A stretch of DNA of 33,960 bases from an uncultured Gemmatimonadota bacterium. GTDB taxonomy: Bacteria > Gemmatimonadota > Gemmatimonadetes > Gemmatimonadales > Gemmatimonadaceae. Every line of letters begins with the position of its first letter. The stretch's first letter is position 1. The notes under the pieces were generated by a model. It did not search any database. It worked only from the letters and a program-made list of their open reading frames with translations, and was not told the DNA's origin. Below are positions 6,902 through 15,524 of this stretch, piece by piece. The position numbers were made by a program, and so were the translations under genes. The stretch lies in assembly GCA_903910555.1 (NCBI GenBank), contig CAIVZZ010000007.1:1-33960 (forward strand). Reading direction: 5' to 3'.

Positions 6902-7444
6902 ATGCACGAAGAATCGATCTCACGGAACTACGCCGACGCGCTGCTCGCGCTCGCCCGCAAGGCGAACGCGGCAACCGAGTGGGCAACGTTGATCAACGCT
7001 GTGGCCAGCGCGGTTGAAGAAGATCTGACGCTGCGCCGTTTTCTGGCCGCGCCGCAGATCAGCGCGAGCGAAAAGAACGCGGTGCTCGCGAAGGCGTTCG
7101 AGGGCAAAGCGCCGCCGATCTTCATCAAGTTCCTGCAGAAGCTCGTGTCGAATCGCCGTCAAGTTTTGATTCCTGATATCGCAACGGAGTACGGCAATCT
7201 TCTCGACGACGCCGAGGGCCGCGTGCATGCGCGAGTCACGGTGGCGCGCGAGACGAGCGCCGCGGACCAGGAAGCGATCGCGAAGGAGCTGTCGCGTGCG
7301 CTCAAGAAGACGGTCGTCGCGCACATCGCGGTGAATCCGGCGATCCTCGGCGGTATCGTCGTGCGCGTTGGCGATACGGTGATGGATGGGTCGGTGAGGC
7401 GCCGGCTCGGCGCGCTGCGTCAACGGATGATCTCCGGGCGCTAG
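6902..7444 (+). CDS. atpH: F1Fo ATP synthase subunit delta
   Basis: 180 residues. N-terminal six-helix domain opening SISRNYADALLALARK, the LVSNRRQVLIPDIATEY motif in the middle, and the C-terminal signature AVNPAILGGIVVRVGDTVMD with a basic end (SVRRRLGALRQRM). Delta joins the b stalk to the top of F1. In most bacteria atpA and atpG come next; here the following gene is a ferredoxin-like protein after 46 bases, so the F1 genes alpha, gamma, beta and epsilon must lie elsewhere. Secure. Confidence 0.95.
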   Translation: MHEESISRNYADALLALARKANAATEWATLINAVASAVEEDLTLRRFLAAPQISASEKNAVLAKAFEGKAPPIFIKFLQKLVSNRRQVLIPDIATEYGNLLDDAEGRVHARVTVARETSAADQEAIAKELSRALKKTVVAHIAVNPAILGGIVVRVGDTVMDGSVRRRLGALRQRMISGR

Positions 7445-7490
7445 AGCGGGTTAGTTCAGCGTTTCGTCGGCCATCGTATATTGAATCACG

Positions 7491-8063
7491 ATGGCCGACC
7501 CCATAGACCGCCGTTCGTTCTTCACCACCGGCTTCCGCCGAGCGCTCGGCCATGCCGTAGACGCGGTCTCGAATAAGTTCTCACCCGGTCAGTACACGCG
7601 GCCGCCCGGCGCACTCCCCGAGGCATCGTTTCTCGCCGCGTGCACGCGCTGCGGCGAATGCACGACGGTCTGTCCGGCGCACGCGATTCGCCCGCTTGGA
7701 ACTGAGGCGGGATTCGCAGCGGGAACGCCAGCGCTCGACGTGAACATGAACGCGTGCCTCATGTGCGAAGACATGCCGTGCGCCGCGATCTGCCCGACCG
7801 ACGCGCTCGAGGTCCCGCAGGATCTCTGGGATCGCGTCAAGATGTCAGCCATTACAATCGACACCGAGCGGTGCATCACTTATCGTGACGTGGAGTGCGG
7901 CGTGTGCGCGCACGCCTGTCCGGGCGGTGAAAACGCGCTGCGTATCGACAGTCGACGCCATCCGGTGCTCGGACCAGATTGCACGGGGTGCGGAACGTGC
8001 ATTCAGGCGTGCGTCACCAGCCCGAGCTCGATCAAGTCAACGACTATTGGGAGGCCTTCGTGA
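7491..8063 (+). CDS. Ferredoxin-like protein with four 4Fe-4S motifs (NapG/MauM type)
   Basis: 190 residues. The N-terminus has DRRSFF, resembling a twin-arginine motif but without a long hydrophobic core, as in NapG/NapF-like proteins. Four cysteine clusters: CTRCGECTTVCP (from C51), CLMCEDMPCAAICP (about 87), CGVCAHACP (about 131) and CTGCGTCIQACVTSP (about 157). Such proteins pass electrons between quinol oxidation and periplasmic or cytoplasmic reductases. No nap or other reductase gene is next to it. The stop overlaps the GTG of the cupin gene (GTGA), so it is transcribed with the sugar genes. The electron partner is unknown. Confidence 0.8.
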   Translation: MADPIDRRSFFTTGFRRALGHAVDAVSNKFSPGQYTRPPGALPEASFLAACTRCGECTTVCPAHAIRPLGTEAGFAAGTPALDVNMNACLMCEDMPCAAICPTDALEVPQDLWDRVKMSAITIDTERCITYRDVECGVCAHACPGGENALRIDSRRHPVLGPDCTGCGTCIQACVTSPSSIKSTTIGRPS

Positions 8064-8476
8064 GCGGCAAGTCTGATGTGCGCATAGTGCAGAAGCCATG
8101 GGGACACGAAACGATATGGGCGCACACGGATTTGTACGTGGGCAAGGTGCTGCACATCAAGGCGGGGCAGTCGCTCTCGGTTCAGTATCACAACCTGAAG
8201 GATGAGACGATTCATCTGTTGAGCGGGACGATGATATACAGGGTTGGGACGACAGACGGCAGAACGCAGACGGCGGATGGGACGGCGGACGGCGGACGGC
8301 GGGAACTGCAAGTGATTGAGTTGAGGGAGGGTGAGTCATTTCGGAACGAGCCGGGACTCATTCATCAGATGGAAGCCGTCACCGATTGCGTATTGCTCGA
8401 AGCATCAACGCCGCACCTCGACGACGTCGTGCGCCTCACAGACCGCTACGGTCGCCAGGGAACCAGCGCACCATGA
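8060..8476 (+). CDS. Cupin-domain protein (sugar-phosphate isomerase-like, ManC C-terminal type)
   Basis: 138 residues from GTG 8060, chosen for GGGAGG at 8049-8054. The sequence KPWGHETIWAHTDLYVGKVLHIKAGQ, HNLKDETIHLLSG and GESFRNEPGLIHQMEA matches the single-domain cupins related to type II phosphomannose isomerase; His and Glu in these motifs would bind the metal. Between the two cupin motifs is a low-complexity loop (about residues 62-82) encoded by 7-bp tandem repeats at 8248-8301. It overlaps both neighbours by 4 bases. Likely role: isomerisation or epimerisation of a sugar phosphate; substrate unknown. Confidence 0.75.
   Translation: MSGKSDVRIVQKPWGHETIWAHTDLYVGKVLHIKAGQSLSVQYHNLKDETIHLLSGTMIYRVGTTDGRTQTADGTADGGRRELQVIELREGESFRNEPGLIHQMEAVTDCVLLEASTPHLDDVVRLTDRYGRQGTSAP
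8248..8301 (+). repeat. 7-bp tandem repeats (consensus GACGGCR) inside the cupin gene
   Basis: Units GACGACA, GACGGCA, GAACGCA, GACGGCG, a 5-base GATGG interruption, then three GACGGCG. They encode a Thr/Asp/Gly-rich loop between the cupin motifs. The repeat period is 7, which is not a codon multiple. Related heptamers occur at 13325-13363 and 18157-18191. Confidence 0.8.
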
Positions 8477-9462
8477 AAGTGATCATTCCGCTCGCCGGCA
8501 AAGGCACGCGCCTTCGCCCGCACACGCTCACGACGCCGAAGCCAATGCTGCGCGTCGCGGGGAAGCCGGTGATGGACTATGTGCTCGACGATGTGCGCAA
8601 GCTCGGCGACGTCGACGAAGTCATCTACATCACCGGCCATTTGAAGGAAGCCGTCGAGCTGCATGCGAAAAGCGCGTACCCGGACATGAAAGCGACGTTC
8701 ATCGAGCAGCAGGTGCAGGATGGCACGGCCGGTGCGGTCGGGCTCGCGCGCTCTCGTGTAGACCAGCCGGTGCTGATCATTTTCGTCGACACGATTTTCG
8801 ATGCCGATCTCTCGGTGATCAAGACGAGCACGGACGACGGAATTCTCTGGACGAAAGTCGTCGACGACTGGCATCGTTACGGCGTGATCGTCGCCGATGA
8901 GAGCGGGCACATGACGAAGATCGTCGAGAAACCGTCGACGCCTATTTCCAAGCGTGCCAACATCGGCTTGCAGTACATCAGAAATTGGAAACTGCTGTTC
9001 GAAGGGATCGACCACGTCATGAAGCAGCCGAAGAACAAAGGCGAGTGGTACCTGACCGATGCGTTTCAATACATGGTCGACAAAGGGGCGAAGCTGCAGG
9101 TCGCCGAGGCCGCTGGGTGGTATGACGCGGGTCAGGTGGACACGATCCTGGCGACGAACGGCGTGATGCTCGCGAAAGGGCGCGCGCGGAAGCCGGCGGG
9201 GCTTACCGACTGCACGATCGTAGAGCCTGTGTATATAGAAGACGATGTGGTGCTGACGGGATCGACTATCGGGCCGAATGTGTCGATTTCAGAGGGGACG
9301 AGCATCACGAACTCGACGGTGCGGGATTCGATTGTCGGACGGCTTTCGAATATCGATAAATGCGCGCTGAGCGGATCGCTCGTGGGCGATCACACGAAGA
9401 TTTCCGGGGTGAAGGGCGTCGTTTCGATCGGAGACTGCTCTGAAGTGAAGGTCACTGAATGA
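8473..9462 (+). CDS. Sugar-1-phosphate nucleotidyltransferase with left-handed beta-helix tail
   Basis: 329 residues from ATG 8473, overlapping the cupin stop (ATGA). The N-terminal Rossmann-like domain carries the NTP-binding signature PLAGKGTRLRPHTLTTPKPM, then VQDGTAGAVGLA, FVDTIFDAD (metal-binding Asp), KIVEKPSTP and GWYDAGQVDT. From about residue 245 hexapeptide-type repeats follow (PVYIEDDVVLTGSTIGPNVS), as in RmlA-long or GlmU-like enzymes. It should join a nucleoside triphosphate to a sugar-1-phosphate. Its operon includes a GHMP sugar kinase that could supply that substrate. Nucleotide and sugar specificity cannot be read from sequence alone. Confidence 0.9.
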   Translation: MKVIIPLAGKGTRLRPHTLTTPKPMLRVAGKPVMDYVLDDVRKLGDVDEVIYITGHLKEAVELHAKSAYPDMKATFIEQQVQDGTAGAVGLARSRVDQPVLIIFVDTIFDADLSVIKTSTDDGILWTKVVDDWHRYGVIVADESGHMTKIVEKPSTPISKRANIGLQYIRNWKLLFEGIDHVMKQPKNKGEWYLTDAFQYMVDKGAKLQVAEAAGWYDAGQVDTILATNGVMLAKGRARKPAGLTDCTIVEPVYIEDDVVLTGSTIGPNVSISEGTSITNSTVRDSIVGRLSNIDKCALSGSLVGDHTKISGVKGVVSIGDCSEVKVTE

Positions 9463-10835
9463 GTGACATCACTCGGCGAGACCTGCTCAAGGGCGCGGCG
9501 CTTGCGGGTGCTGCGCTCGCAGGGAGCGGGATGTTTTCTCCTGCGATCGCCGAGAATGTGAGTGCGATCACGCATCCGGATGCGGCGCCGCCCGCGCCTG
9601 CGCGGCGTCAGACGATGCGCAACGTTCCGTTCGAGCGGCATGAGATTGTTCGCGTGGGGATGGTGGGCAACGGTCTGCGCGGACGATCGGTGCTTGGCGA
9701 ACTGCTCTCGCTTGAAAATGTGAAGATCGTCGCGATCAGCGATGTCGTGCCTGAGAAAATGGCGAAGGCGACGAAGATGATCACCGACGCCGGTCGTCCT
9801 GCGCCGGCGACGTATGGCGATGGCGATCACGCGTTTGAAGAGCTCGTGAAGCGCGACGATATCGATTTTGTGTATACGGCCACGCCCTGGGAATGGCACG
9901 TGCCAGTGATGCTAGCCGCGCTCAACGCGGGGAAGCATTGCGGGAGCGAGTGCCCGATTGGCACCACGCTGAAAGATTTGTGGGCGTTGGTTGATGCTTC
10001 GGAGAAGGCACGGAAGCACTGCCTGCATCTCGAGAACTGCTGCTATGGCGAGACCGAGATGCTCGTGAACAAGATGGTGCACGACGGAATCTTTGGTGAA
10101 GTGCTGCATACCGAGGCCGCATATCTGCACGATCTGCGCGGGATTCTATTCGAGAATCGTGACGAAGGACTCTGGCGCCGCGCGTGGCACACGCGCGCGA
10201 ACGCGAATCTGTATCCGACGCATGGACTCGGACCGGTGGCGTGGTATCTCGATATTCACCACGGTGATCGTCTCGATTATATCGCGTCGGTGGCGGGGCC
10301 GGAGCGCGGGCTCGAGGTGTATCGCGAGGCGACGGTCAAGGATAAGGCGGATCCGAAGTGGCAGGAGAGATACATCACTGGCGATCACAACACGTCAATT
10401 ATTCGGACCGTGAGAGGAAAGACGATCATGCTCCAGCACGACGTCTCGAATCCGCGCCCGTACACGCGGCACAATCGCGTGCAGGGGACAAAAGGCGCGT
10501 TTGAGGACTATCCGCCGCGCATCTATGTAGAGGGACAGAAGGGCGGTGAACGCTGGGCGACGATCGACAGTTGGAAAGCCACGCACACGCATCCGCTCTG
10601 GACGATGCTCGGTGAGCGAGCGCGTACGTCCGGCGGCGAAGGCGGTATGGACTTCATCATGGCTTATCGATTGATCCAGTGCCTGCATGAAGGGCTCGTG
10701 CCGGATTACGACGTGTACGACGCGGCCGCGTGGAGTGCGCCCTTTCCGCTGACGGAGATGTCAGTCGCAAAGGGATCCGCGCCTATGAAATTTCCTGATT
10801 TTACGCGCGGCGAGTGGGATAAGGCGCGGGTTTGA
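9459..10835 (+). CDS. Tat-exported Gfo/Idh/MocA-family protein, GH109-like (alpha-N-acetylgalactosaminidase type)
   Basis: 458 residues. A twin-arginine signal opens the protein (ITRRDLLKG, hydrophobic AALAGAALAGSG). A Rossmann NAD site follows (VRVGMVGNGLRGRSVLGEL). The middle contains the pattern of GH109 enzymes: TPWEWHVPVMLAALNAGKH, LENCCYGETEMLVNKMV, GEVLHTEAAYLHDLR, and NANLYPTHGLGPVAWYLDI with DRLDYIASV. GH109 glycosidases use tightly bound NAD to cleave alpha-N-acetylgalactosaminyl bonds by an oxidation-elimination route and are often exported folded by Tat. Overlaps both neighbours by 4 bases. The Gfo/Idh call is secure; the exact glycoside is inferred. Confidence 0.82.
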   Translation: MSDITRRDLLKGAALAGAALAGSGMFSPAIAENVSAITHPDAAPPAPARRQTMRNVPFERHEIVRVGMVGNGLRGRSVLGELLSLENVKIVAISDVVPEKMAKATKMITDAGRPAPATYGDGDHAFEELVKRDDIDFVYTATPWEWHVPVMLAALNAGKHCGSECPIGTTLKDLWALVDASEKARKHCLHLENCCYGETEMLVNKMVHDGIFGEVLHTEAAYLHDLRGILFENRDEGLWRRAWHTRANANLYPTHGLGPVAWYLDIHHGDRLDYIASVAGPERGLEVYREATVKDKADPKWQERYITGDHNTSIIRTVRGKTIMLQHDVSNPRPYTRHNRVQGTKGAFEDYPPRIYVEGQKGGERWATIDSWKATHTHPLWTMLGERARTSGGEGGMDFIMAYRLIQCLHEGLVPDYDVYDAAAWSAPFPLTEMSVAKGSAPMKFPDFTRGEWDKARV

Positions 10836-12607
10836 CAGGCTTCAACTTCGCGACCGTCGATTGGGCGATTATCGGCGCGAGCATCGCGATTTCGTTTCTC
10901 CCCGCGATCTTCTTTGCAAAGCGGGCGGGGCAGAGTACGTCGCAGTTTTTCACGGCCGGACGATCGGCGCCGTGGTGGCTCGTGGGCGTCTCCATGGTCG
11001 CGACGACGTTCTCGACCGACACGCCGAATCTTGTCACCAACATGGTGCGAGATGTCGGCGTATCGGAGAACTGGCTCTGGTGGAGCTTTCTGCTCACCGG
11101 AATGCTCACCGTGTTCTTCTACGCGCGGCTCTGGCGCAGATCCGGTGTGCTCACCGATCTCGAGTTTTACGAGATTCGGTATTCAGGGAAAGCCGCCACC
11201 TTTCTCCGCGGATTTCGCGCCGTATACCTCGGACTCTTTTTCAACTGCGTAATCATGGCGACGGTGAATCTCGCCGCCGCAAAAATCGCGAACGTTGTAC
11301 TCGGCTGGCCGATGGGACGTACACTCTTGGTGTGCGGCGTGATGACGATCTTCTTTGCATCCGTGAGCGGCCTCTGGGGCGTGTTGGTTACAGACTCGAT
11401 CCAGTTCCTGATCACGATGAGCGGGACGTTCGCGGTCACCTACTTCGCGCTCAAGCAGCCGGCGGTCGGCGGAATCGCCGGGATACTCGCGAAAGTCCCG
11501 GCGAAATCGCTCGCGCTGCTGCCGGATTTCGGTGATTGGTCCGTTGCGCTCGCTGTGTTCGTGATTCCGCTGACCGTACAATGGTGGTCGGTCTGGTACC
11601 CCGGCGCAGAACCGGGCGGGGGGAGTTACATCGCACAGCGCATGCTAGCCTCGCGCTCTGAAAAAGATGCAGTCACGGGAACGCTGCTGTTCAATGTCAT
11701 GCACTACGCGCTGCGCCCCTGGCCGTGGATTCTCACCGCGCTGGCATCGACGCTCGTCTTTCCAACACTGCGCGATATCTCCGCCGCGCTGCCGTACGTA
11801 GATCGCTCGCTGATCGGCAACGACATCGCGTACCCGGCAATGATGCAGTTTCTTCCGGCCGGCTTTCTCGGGCTCGTTGTAGCGGGCACGCTCGCCGCAT
11901 ATCGCTCGACGATCGAGACGCATCTGAATTGGGGCACGTCGTACCTCGTGCACGATTTCTATCGGCGGTTTTTGCGGGCCGGGGAAAGCGAAAAGCATTA
12001 CGTGTTCGTTGGCCGCCTCACGACCGCGGCGCTGATGATTTGCGCCGGTCTCCTCACGTACGCGCTAGGAACCGCGAAAGAAGCGTTCGACCTGATTCTT
12101 TCTGTTGGCGCCGGGACTGGTCTGATCTACTTGCTTCGCTGGTTCTGGTGGCGCGTGAGCGCTTGGAGCGAGATCGCGGCGATGGCGAGTTCGTTTATTG
12201 TCGCGCTCGGGTTTTTCATCGCGCGAAAGAATGGCCTCGATGTTCCATCGCACATTTCGCTCTTGGTGACGGTCGCTGTCACGACTGTCGTTTGGGTGTC
12301 CGTCACCCTTCTTGCGCCAGCGACAGACCGCGCGACGCTGATGCGTTTCTATGAACTCGTCCGCCCGTCTGGTGCCGGATGGGCCGCAATACGAAGCGAA
12401 TCTGCAGCAACACCGGCACCAGACTCGCTCGCGCATGGCGTGCTCGGCTGGGTCTGCGGCTGCTCCTTCGTGTACTCCGCGCTATTCGGGACTGGATCGT
12501 TGCTCTATGGCCGGATGCCGCAGTTCTACGCATGGCTTGCGGTGTTCATCGTGAGCGGACTCGGCATGTGGCGCACGCTGCGTGGGTTCTGGCCGGCCGG
12601 GAAATGA
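10832..12607 (+). CDS. Sodium:solute symporter (SSS family)
   Basis: 591 residues from a TTG start that overlaps the previous stop (TTGA). A multi-spanning membrane protein with the SSS pattern: an early FTAGRSAPWWLVGVSMVATT, then GLWGVLVTDSIQFLITMSG, and QWWSVWYPGAEPGGGSYIAQ, with about 13 or more helices. SSS transporters bring in sugars, amino acids or related solutes with sodium. The position between a GH109-like exported glycosidase and a sugar kinase suggests a sugar (possibly GalNAc or galactose). The TTG is unusual but tight overlap is the rule in this operon. Substrate not provable from sequence. Confidence 0.88.
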   Translation: MTGFNFATVDWAIIGASIAISFLPAIFFAKRAGQSTSQFFTAGRSAPWWLVGVSMVATTFSTDTPNLVTNMVRDVGVSENWLWWSFLLTGMLTVFFYARLWRRSGVLTDLEFYEIRYSGKAATFLRGFRAVYLGLFFNCVIMATVNLAAAKIANVVLGWPMGRTLLVCGVMTIFFASVSGLWGVLVTDSIQFLITMSGTFAVTYFALKQPAVGGIAGILAKVPAKSLALLPDFGDWSVALAVFVIPLTVQWWSVWYPGAEPGGGSYIAQRMLASRSEKDAVTGTLLFNVMHYALRPWPWILTALASTLVFPTLRDISAALPYVDRSLIGNDIAYPAMMQFLPAGFLGLVVAGTLAAYRSTIETHLNWGTSYLVHDFYRRFLRAGESEKHYVFVGRLTTAALMICAGLLTYALGTAKEAFDLILSVGAGTGLIYLLRWFWWRVSAWSEIAAMASSFIVALGFFIARKNGLDVPSHISLLVTVAVTTVVWVSVTLLAPATDRATLMRFYELVRPSGAGWAAIRSESAATPAPDSLAHGVLGWVCGCSFVYSALFGTGSLLYGRMPQFYAWLAVFIVSGLGMWRTLRGFWPAGK

Positions 12608-13752
12608 GCGCGGTGCGCGCGCCCACGCGCGAGTACTGCGTGCCGGGCCGGATAGAGCTCGTTGGCAAGCATGTCGACTACGCGGGCGGGCGCTCGCTCA
12701 CCGTCGCAACCGAGCTCGCGATTCACGCGCGCGCGACAACGATTCCGGAGCGCGTGATTCGGCTGCGTCGTGCGGCCGGTGAAGTCGCGATGGATGTGGC
12801 CGTGTCACCGGATACGAAACCGACGGGGCTGCGTTCCAGCGCCTATGTGACCGCAGTCGCCCGGAGATTCGCCCGTGATTTTCCGCACGCGCGAAATGGC
12901 GTCGCGATTGAATTGCAGAGCAACCTGCCGACCTCTGCCGGACTGAGCAGCTCAACCGCGCTCGTCGTGACGGTTGCGATGGCGTTTATCGACGCGAACG
13001 ATCTCATCAACGACGAACGATGGCGCGCGGCGGTGCCGACGCCGATTGCCTTCGCCGAGTATGTGGCGGCGATCGAGACTGGTGAGGCCTACGGCGAGTT
13101 TCCGGCGGACGGCGGTGTCGGCGTTCGCGGCGGCGCGCAGGATCATGTCGCGATTGTTTGCTCAGAAGAAAATGCGATCGGGCAGTTTCGATATCTGCCG
13201 GCGCTGCTCGAACGGCGCGTGACGTGGCCTGCGGATATGACGCTCGCGATTGGTGTCAGCGGTGTGCATGCGACCAAGACCGGCAACGCGAAGGCGGCGT
13301 ACAATCGGCTGGCGGATGCGATGAGGCCGGAAGCCGGACGCCGGAGGCCGGAGACCGAAGCCGTTTCGGCGGGCGTCGCCGAACGCCGCGCGCAATTTCG
13401 CGAGGAGACGGATGTGATCGTACCCGGGGTGGGCGATGCGGTTCGCGACCGCGATTGGAGCGCGCTCGGCTTGCTCGTCGATAGATCGCAGGCGCTTGCT
13501 GAAAGCGTGCTGAAGAATCAGGTGGCGGAGACGGTTCACCTCGCGCGGGCGGCGCGAGAGCACGGTGCGATCGCGGCGTCAGCGTTTGGTGCCGGGTTCG
13601 GTGGTGCGGTGTGGGCGATGGTCGCGCACGCGGACGCGGATCAATTTCTGGCTGTGTGGCGGGCGGACTACGAGCGCGCGTTTCCCAATCGTCGTTCGCG
13701 TGCGAAGTGGGCGCTCACGCAGCCAGCGGGCGCTGCGAGGCGTGTGCGGTAG
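12604..13752 (+). CDS. GHMP-family sugar kinase (galactokinase-like)
   Basis: 382 residues from ATG 12604, overlapping the symporter stop (ATGA). All three GHMP motifs are present: motif 1 PGRIELVGKHVDYAGG (GxHTDY type, with Lys where classical galactokinases have Glu), motif 2 LPTSAGLSSSTALVV (ATP loop) and motif 3 AFGAGFGGAVWAMV. GHMP sugar kinases phosphorylate C1 of galactose, GalNAc or related sugars. The changed motif 1 and the operon context suggest a substrate other than plain galactose. About residues 241-255 are encoded by a 7-bp repeat block (13325-13363). This is the last gene of the operon. Confidence 0.87.
   Translation: MSAVRAPTREYCVPGRIELVGKHVDYAGGRSLTVATELAIHARATTIPERVIRLRRAAGEVAMDVAVSPDTKPTGLRSSAYVTAVARRFARDFPHARNGVAIELQSNLPTSAGLSSSTALVVTVAMAFIDANDLINDERWRAAVPTPIAFAEYVAAIETGEAYGEFPADGGVGVRGGAQDHVAIVCSEENAIGQFRYLPALLERRVTWPADMTLAIGVSGVHATKTGNAKAAYNRLADAMRPEAGRRRPETEAVSAGVAERRAQFREETDVIVPGVGDAVRDRDWSALGLLVDRSQALAESVLKNQVAETVHLARAAREHGAIAASAFGAGFGGAVWAMVAHADADQFLAVWRADYERAFPNRRSRAKWALTQPAGAARRVR
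13325..13363 (+). repeat. 7-bp tandem repeats (NNCCGGA) inside the sugar kinase gene
   Basis: Units GGCCGGA, AGCCGGA, CGCCGGA, GGCCGGA, GACCGAA and a partial GCCG. They encode MRPEAGRRRPETEA, a charged linker not expected in galactokinases. Same 7-base period and theme as 18157-18191. Confidence 0.8.
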
Positions 13753-13825
13753 CTACGGCCGCGCGAACCCCGTCTCCTTGAATTGTGTCGGCGTTGCAAC
13801 AGGAGTGCACGAACGCGAATGCGGT

Positions 13826-15523
13826 CTACGGCTTTACGTCGACGCGAACGGGCACGATCGTCGTCTTGTCCTTGATATCGCGCGTGACGTCGCGGGGCCG
13901 CGCGCGCTCGTTCTCCACGCGAACCTGCAACGTTCTGCCTGGCGTGAGCGTCGTGCCGCACGATTCAAAAACGCCGTCGGCGTCGGTCTTCAGCGGTTCT
14001 TTTTCCCATTCCCACCTGCCGGTGCTGTCACGAAGCGCAAACGTGACACGCGCGTCGGCGACGGGCTTGTTGTCGTGATCCACGACGCGACCCAACAAGT
14101 AAGTCGAGTCGGTCGTCCTCCATTTTCGGTTCTTCCGGCACTCGCTCACCACGAAGTCCTCGACCGTCGGTATCTCGAGCGATAGTTGAACAACCGAATC
14201 GCGAGCGGCGATGAAGCTGACTGAAGTCGGAAGCGAAATTCCGAGATCGGCCAGACGCCGGTCGCGGACGTTCAACGTGTACGGACCAGGCAGTAAATCG
14301 GCGATTCGCACGGCACCGCTTGCATCGGTCTCTCCTCTATACGGCGAGCCCCGAAGCTCCACCATCGTGCCGGCGGCGGCCCGACCTGCGGCCGTCGTCG
14401 CGCTGATGCTCACCGTTCCAAGCCGCGCGTCCCAACGTCGGCCGTCGCGCCACTCCAAATGCGAAACTTCCGCTCCGTTCTCGGCCGGATAGAAATTGTC
14501 GTGTATCCCGCACCACGCGCGGCAAGCAGGCGAATACGCAGGGACGGGCGCGTTGCCGGTGAGGCGCAGTGACCAGCGATCGATGAATACGACACCGTTC
14601 GCACCCGTCGCAAAAGAGATCGTCCCGCCGGGATGAAACTGCTGCGCCATCTGGGGCATTCCAACGTAGCGGAACTCGACGTCGTGGAGCGCGCGCGCGA
14701 CCGTATCGATCCAGAGGGTGCCCTCGATGTCGACTCTCCCCGTGCGAAAATCGGGCGCCGAAAACGCGACGCCGACTTGAGTGGGCCGCGTCGGTTCTGG
14801 CTTCGCGATCTGGAAGCAGTATCCCCGTGCGAACGCCTCGTCCGCCAGCATGTCCTCATCAGGACCGAACATATATCCGACGACGGCGGTATCGCCGGCG
14901 AAGCCCTTACGCACCAGATCGCTCGCTGAGCGCAGGGCGGTGAACGATGTGTTGGCGCTTCGGGAGAAGTCTTCGCTCACGACGAAACTCTTGATGCTCC
15001 CGTTCTCAGCGCTCAGCGTGCGCGAGAAATACAATCGATGCACCGACATCGGGTTGGCTCCGCGCGCGATGATCGAGTTGAGAAGTCCGGCGCGCGCCTG
15101 CTCCCAATACGCAAATCCCGCCGCCCGATCGGCGCTGCGCGGGCAGTTGACCGATTTGTCGGTGATGTGAATGGCGGCGAGCGTCGTTGTGAACGGAACC
15201 AACGTGACGTCGAGCGAGCGTTGCGACGCTGCGGCTTCCGCGAACGAAATTTCGCGAGGCTGGAATCCGATGCGTGCGACGCGCAGCAATTGCGCGATGC
15301 CGCGGTACGTGACGCGATACTCCCCGCGGTCATCTGTGATGTTGCGGTCGAGTACGGCGCCGCCCGCATCGAGAAGCATCACCACTGCGCCTGCGATCGG
15401 CTGGCGGCTCGCGCTGTCGGTCACCGTGCCGCGTACTATTTGCGCGATGAGCGATTGAGGAAGCGCCGCGGCGATCGACACCGCGATCATTCCGAGCAGG
15501 GCGGCGCGCCTGCCGGAGCTCAT
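13826..15523 (-). CDS. Secreted protein with repeated carboxypeptidase-regulatory-like domains
   Basis: 565 residues. A Sec signal peptide (MSSGRRAALLGMIAVSIAAALPQSLIAQ, cut near LIAQ) is followed by a carboxypeptidase-regulatory-like beta domain (VRGTVTDSASRQPIAGAVV), a long central region with conserved Cys, and two more such domains near residues 355-430 (VSISATTAAGRAAAGTMVEL) and 460-560 (LLGRVVDHDNKPVADARVTF). These beta-sandwich domains are common in outer-membrane-associated proteins of Bacteroidota and Gemmatimonadota. No catalytic site is seen. The ATG lies 1 base after the ybdD stop, so it is co-transcribed with cstA-peptidase-ybdD. Function unknown; probably envelope or periplasm. 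Confidence 0.75.
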   Translation of the reverse strand: MSSGRRAALLGMIAVSIAAALPQSLIAQIVRGTVTDSASRQPIAGAVVMLLDAGGAVLDRNITDDRGEYRVTYRGIAQLLRVARIGFQPREISFAEAAASQRSLDVTLVPFTTTLAAIHITDKSVNCPRSADRAAGFAYWEQARAGLLNSIIARGANPMSVHRLYFSRTLSAENGSIKSFVVSEDFSRSANTSFTALRSASDLVRKGFAGDTAVVGYMFGPDEDMLADEAFARGYCFQIAKPEPTRPTQVGVAFSAPDFRTGRVDIEGTLWIDTVARALHDVEFRYVGMPQMAQQFHPGGTISFATGANGVVFIDRWSLRLTGNAPVPAYSPACRAWCGIHDNFYPAENGAEVSHLEWRDGRRWDARLGTVSISATTAAGRAAAGTMVELRGSPYRGETDASGAVRIADLLPGPYTLNVRDRRLADLGISLPTSVSFIAARDSVVQLSLEIPTVEDFVVSECRKNRKWRTTDSTYLLGRVVDHDNKPVADARVTFALRDSTGRWEWEKEPLKTDADGVFESCGTTLTPGRTLQVRVENERARPRDVTRDIKDKTTIVPVRVDVKP

Positions 15524-15524
15524 T

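Noticed and set aside
8248-8301. CRISPR-like repeat array
   Set aside because: Units are only 7 bases with no spacers and lie within a coding sequence.
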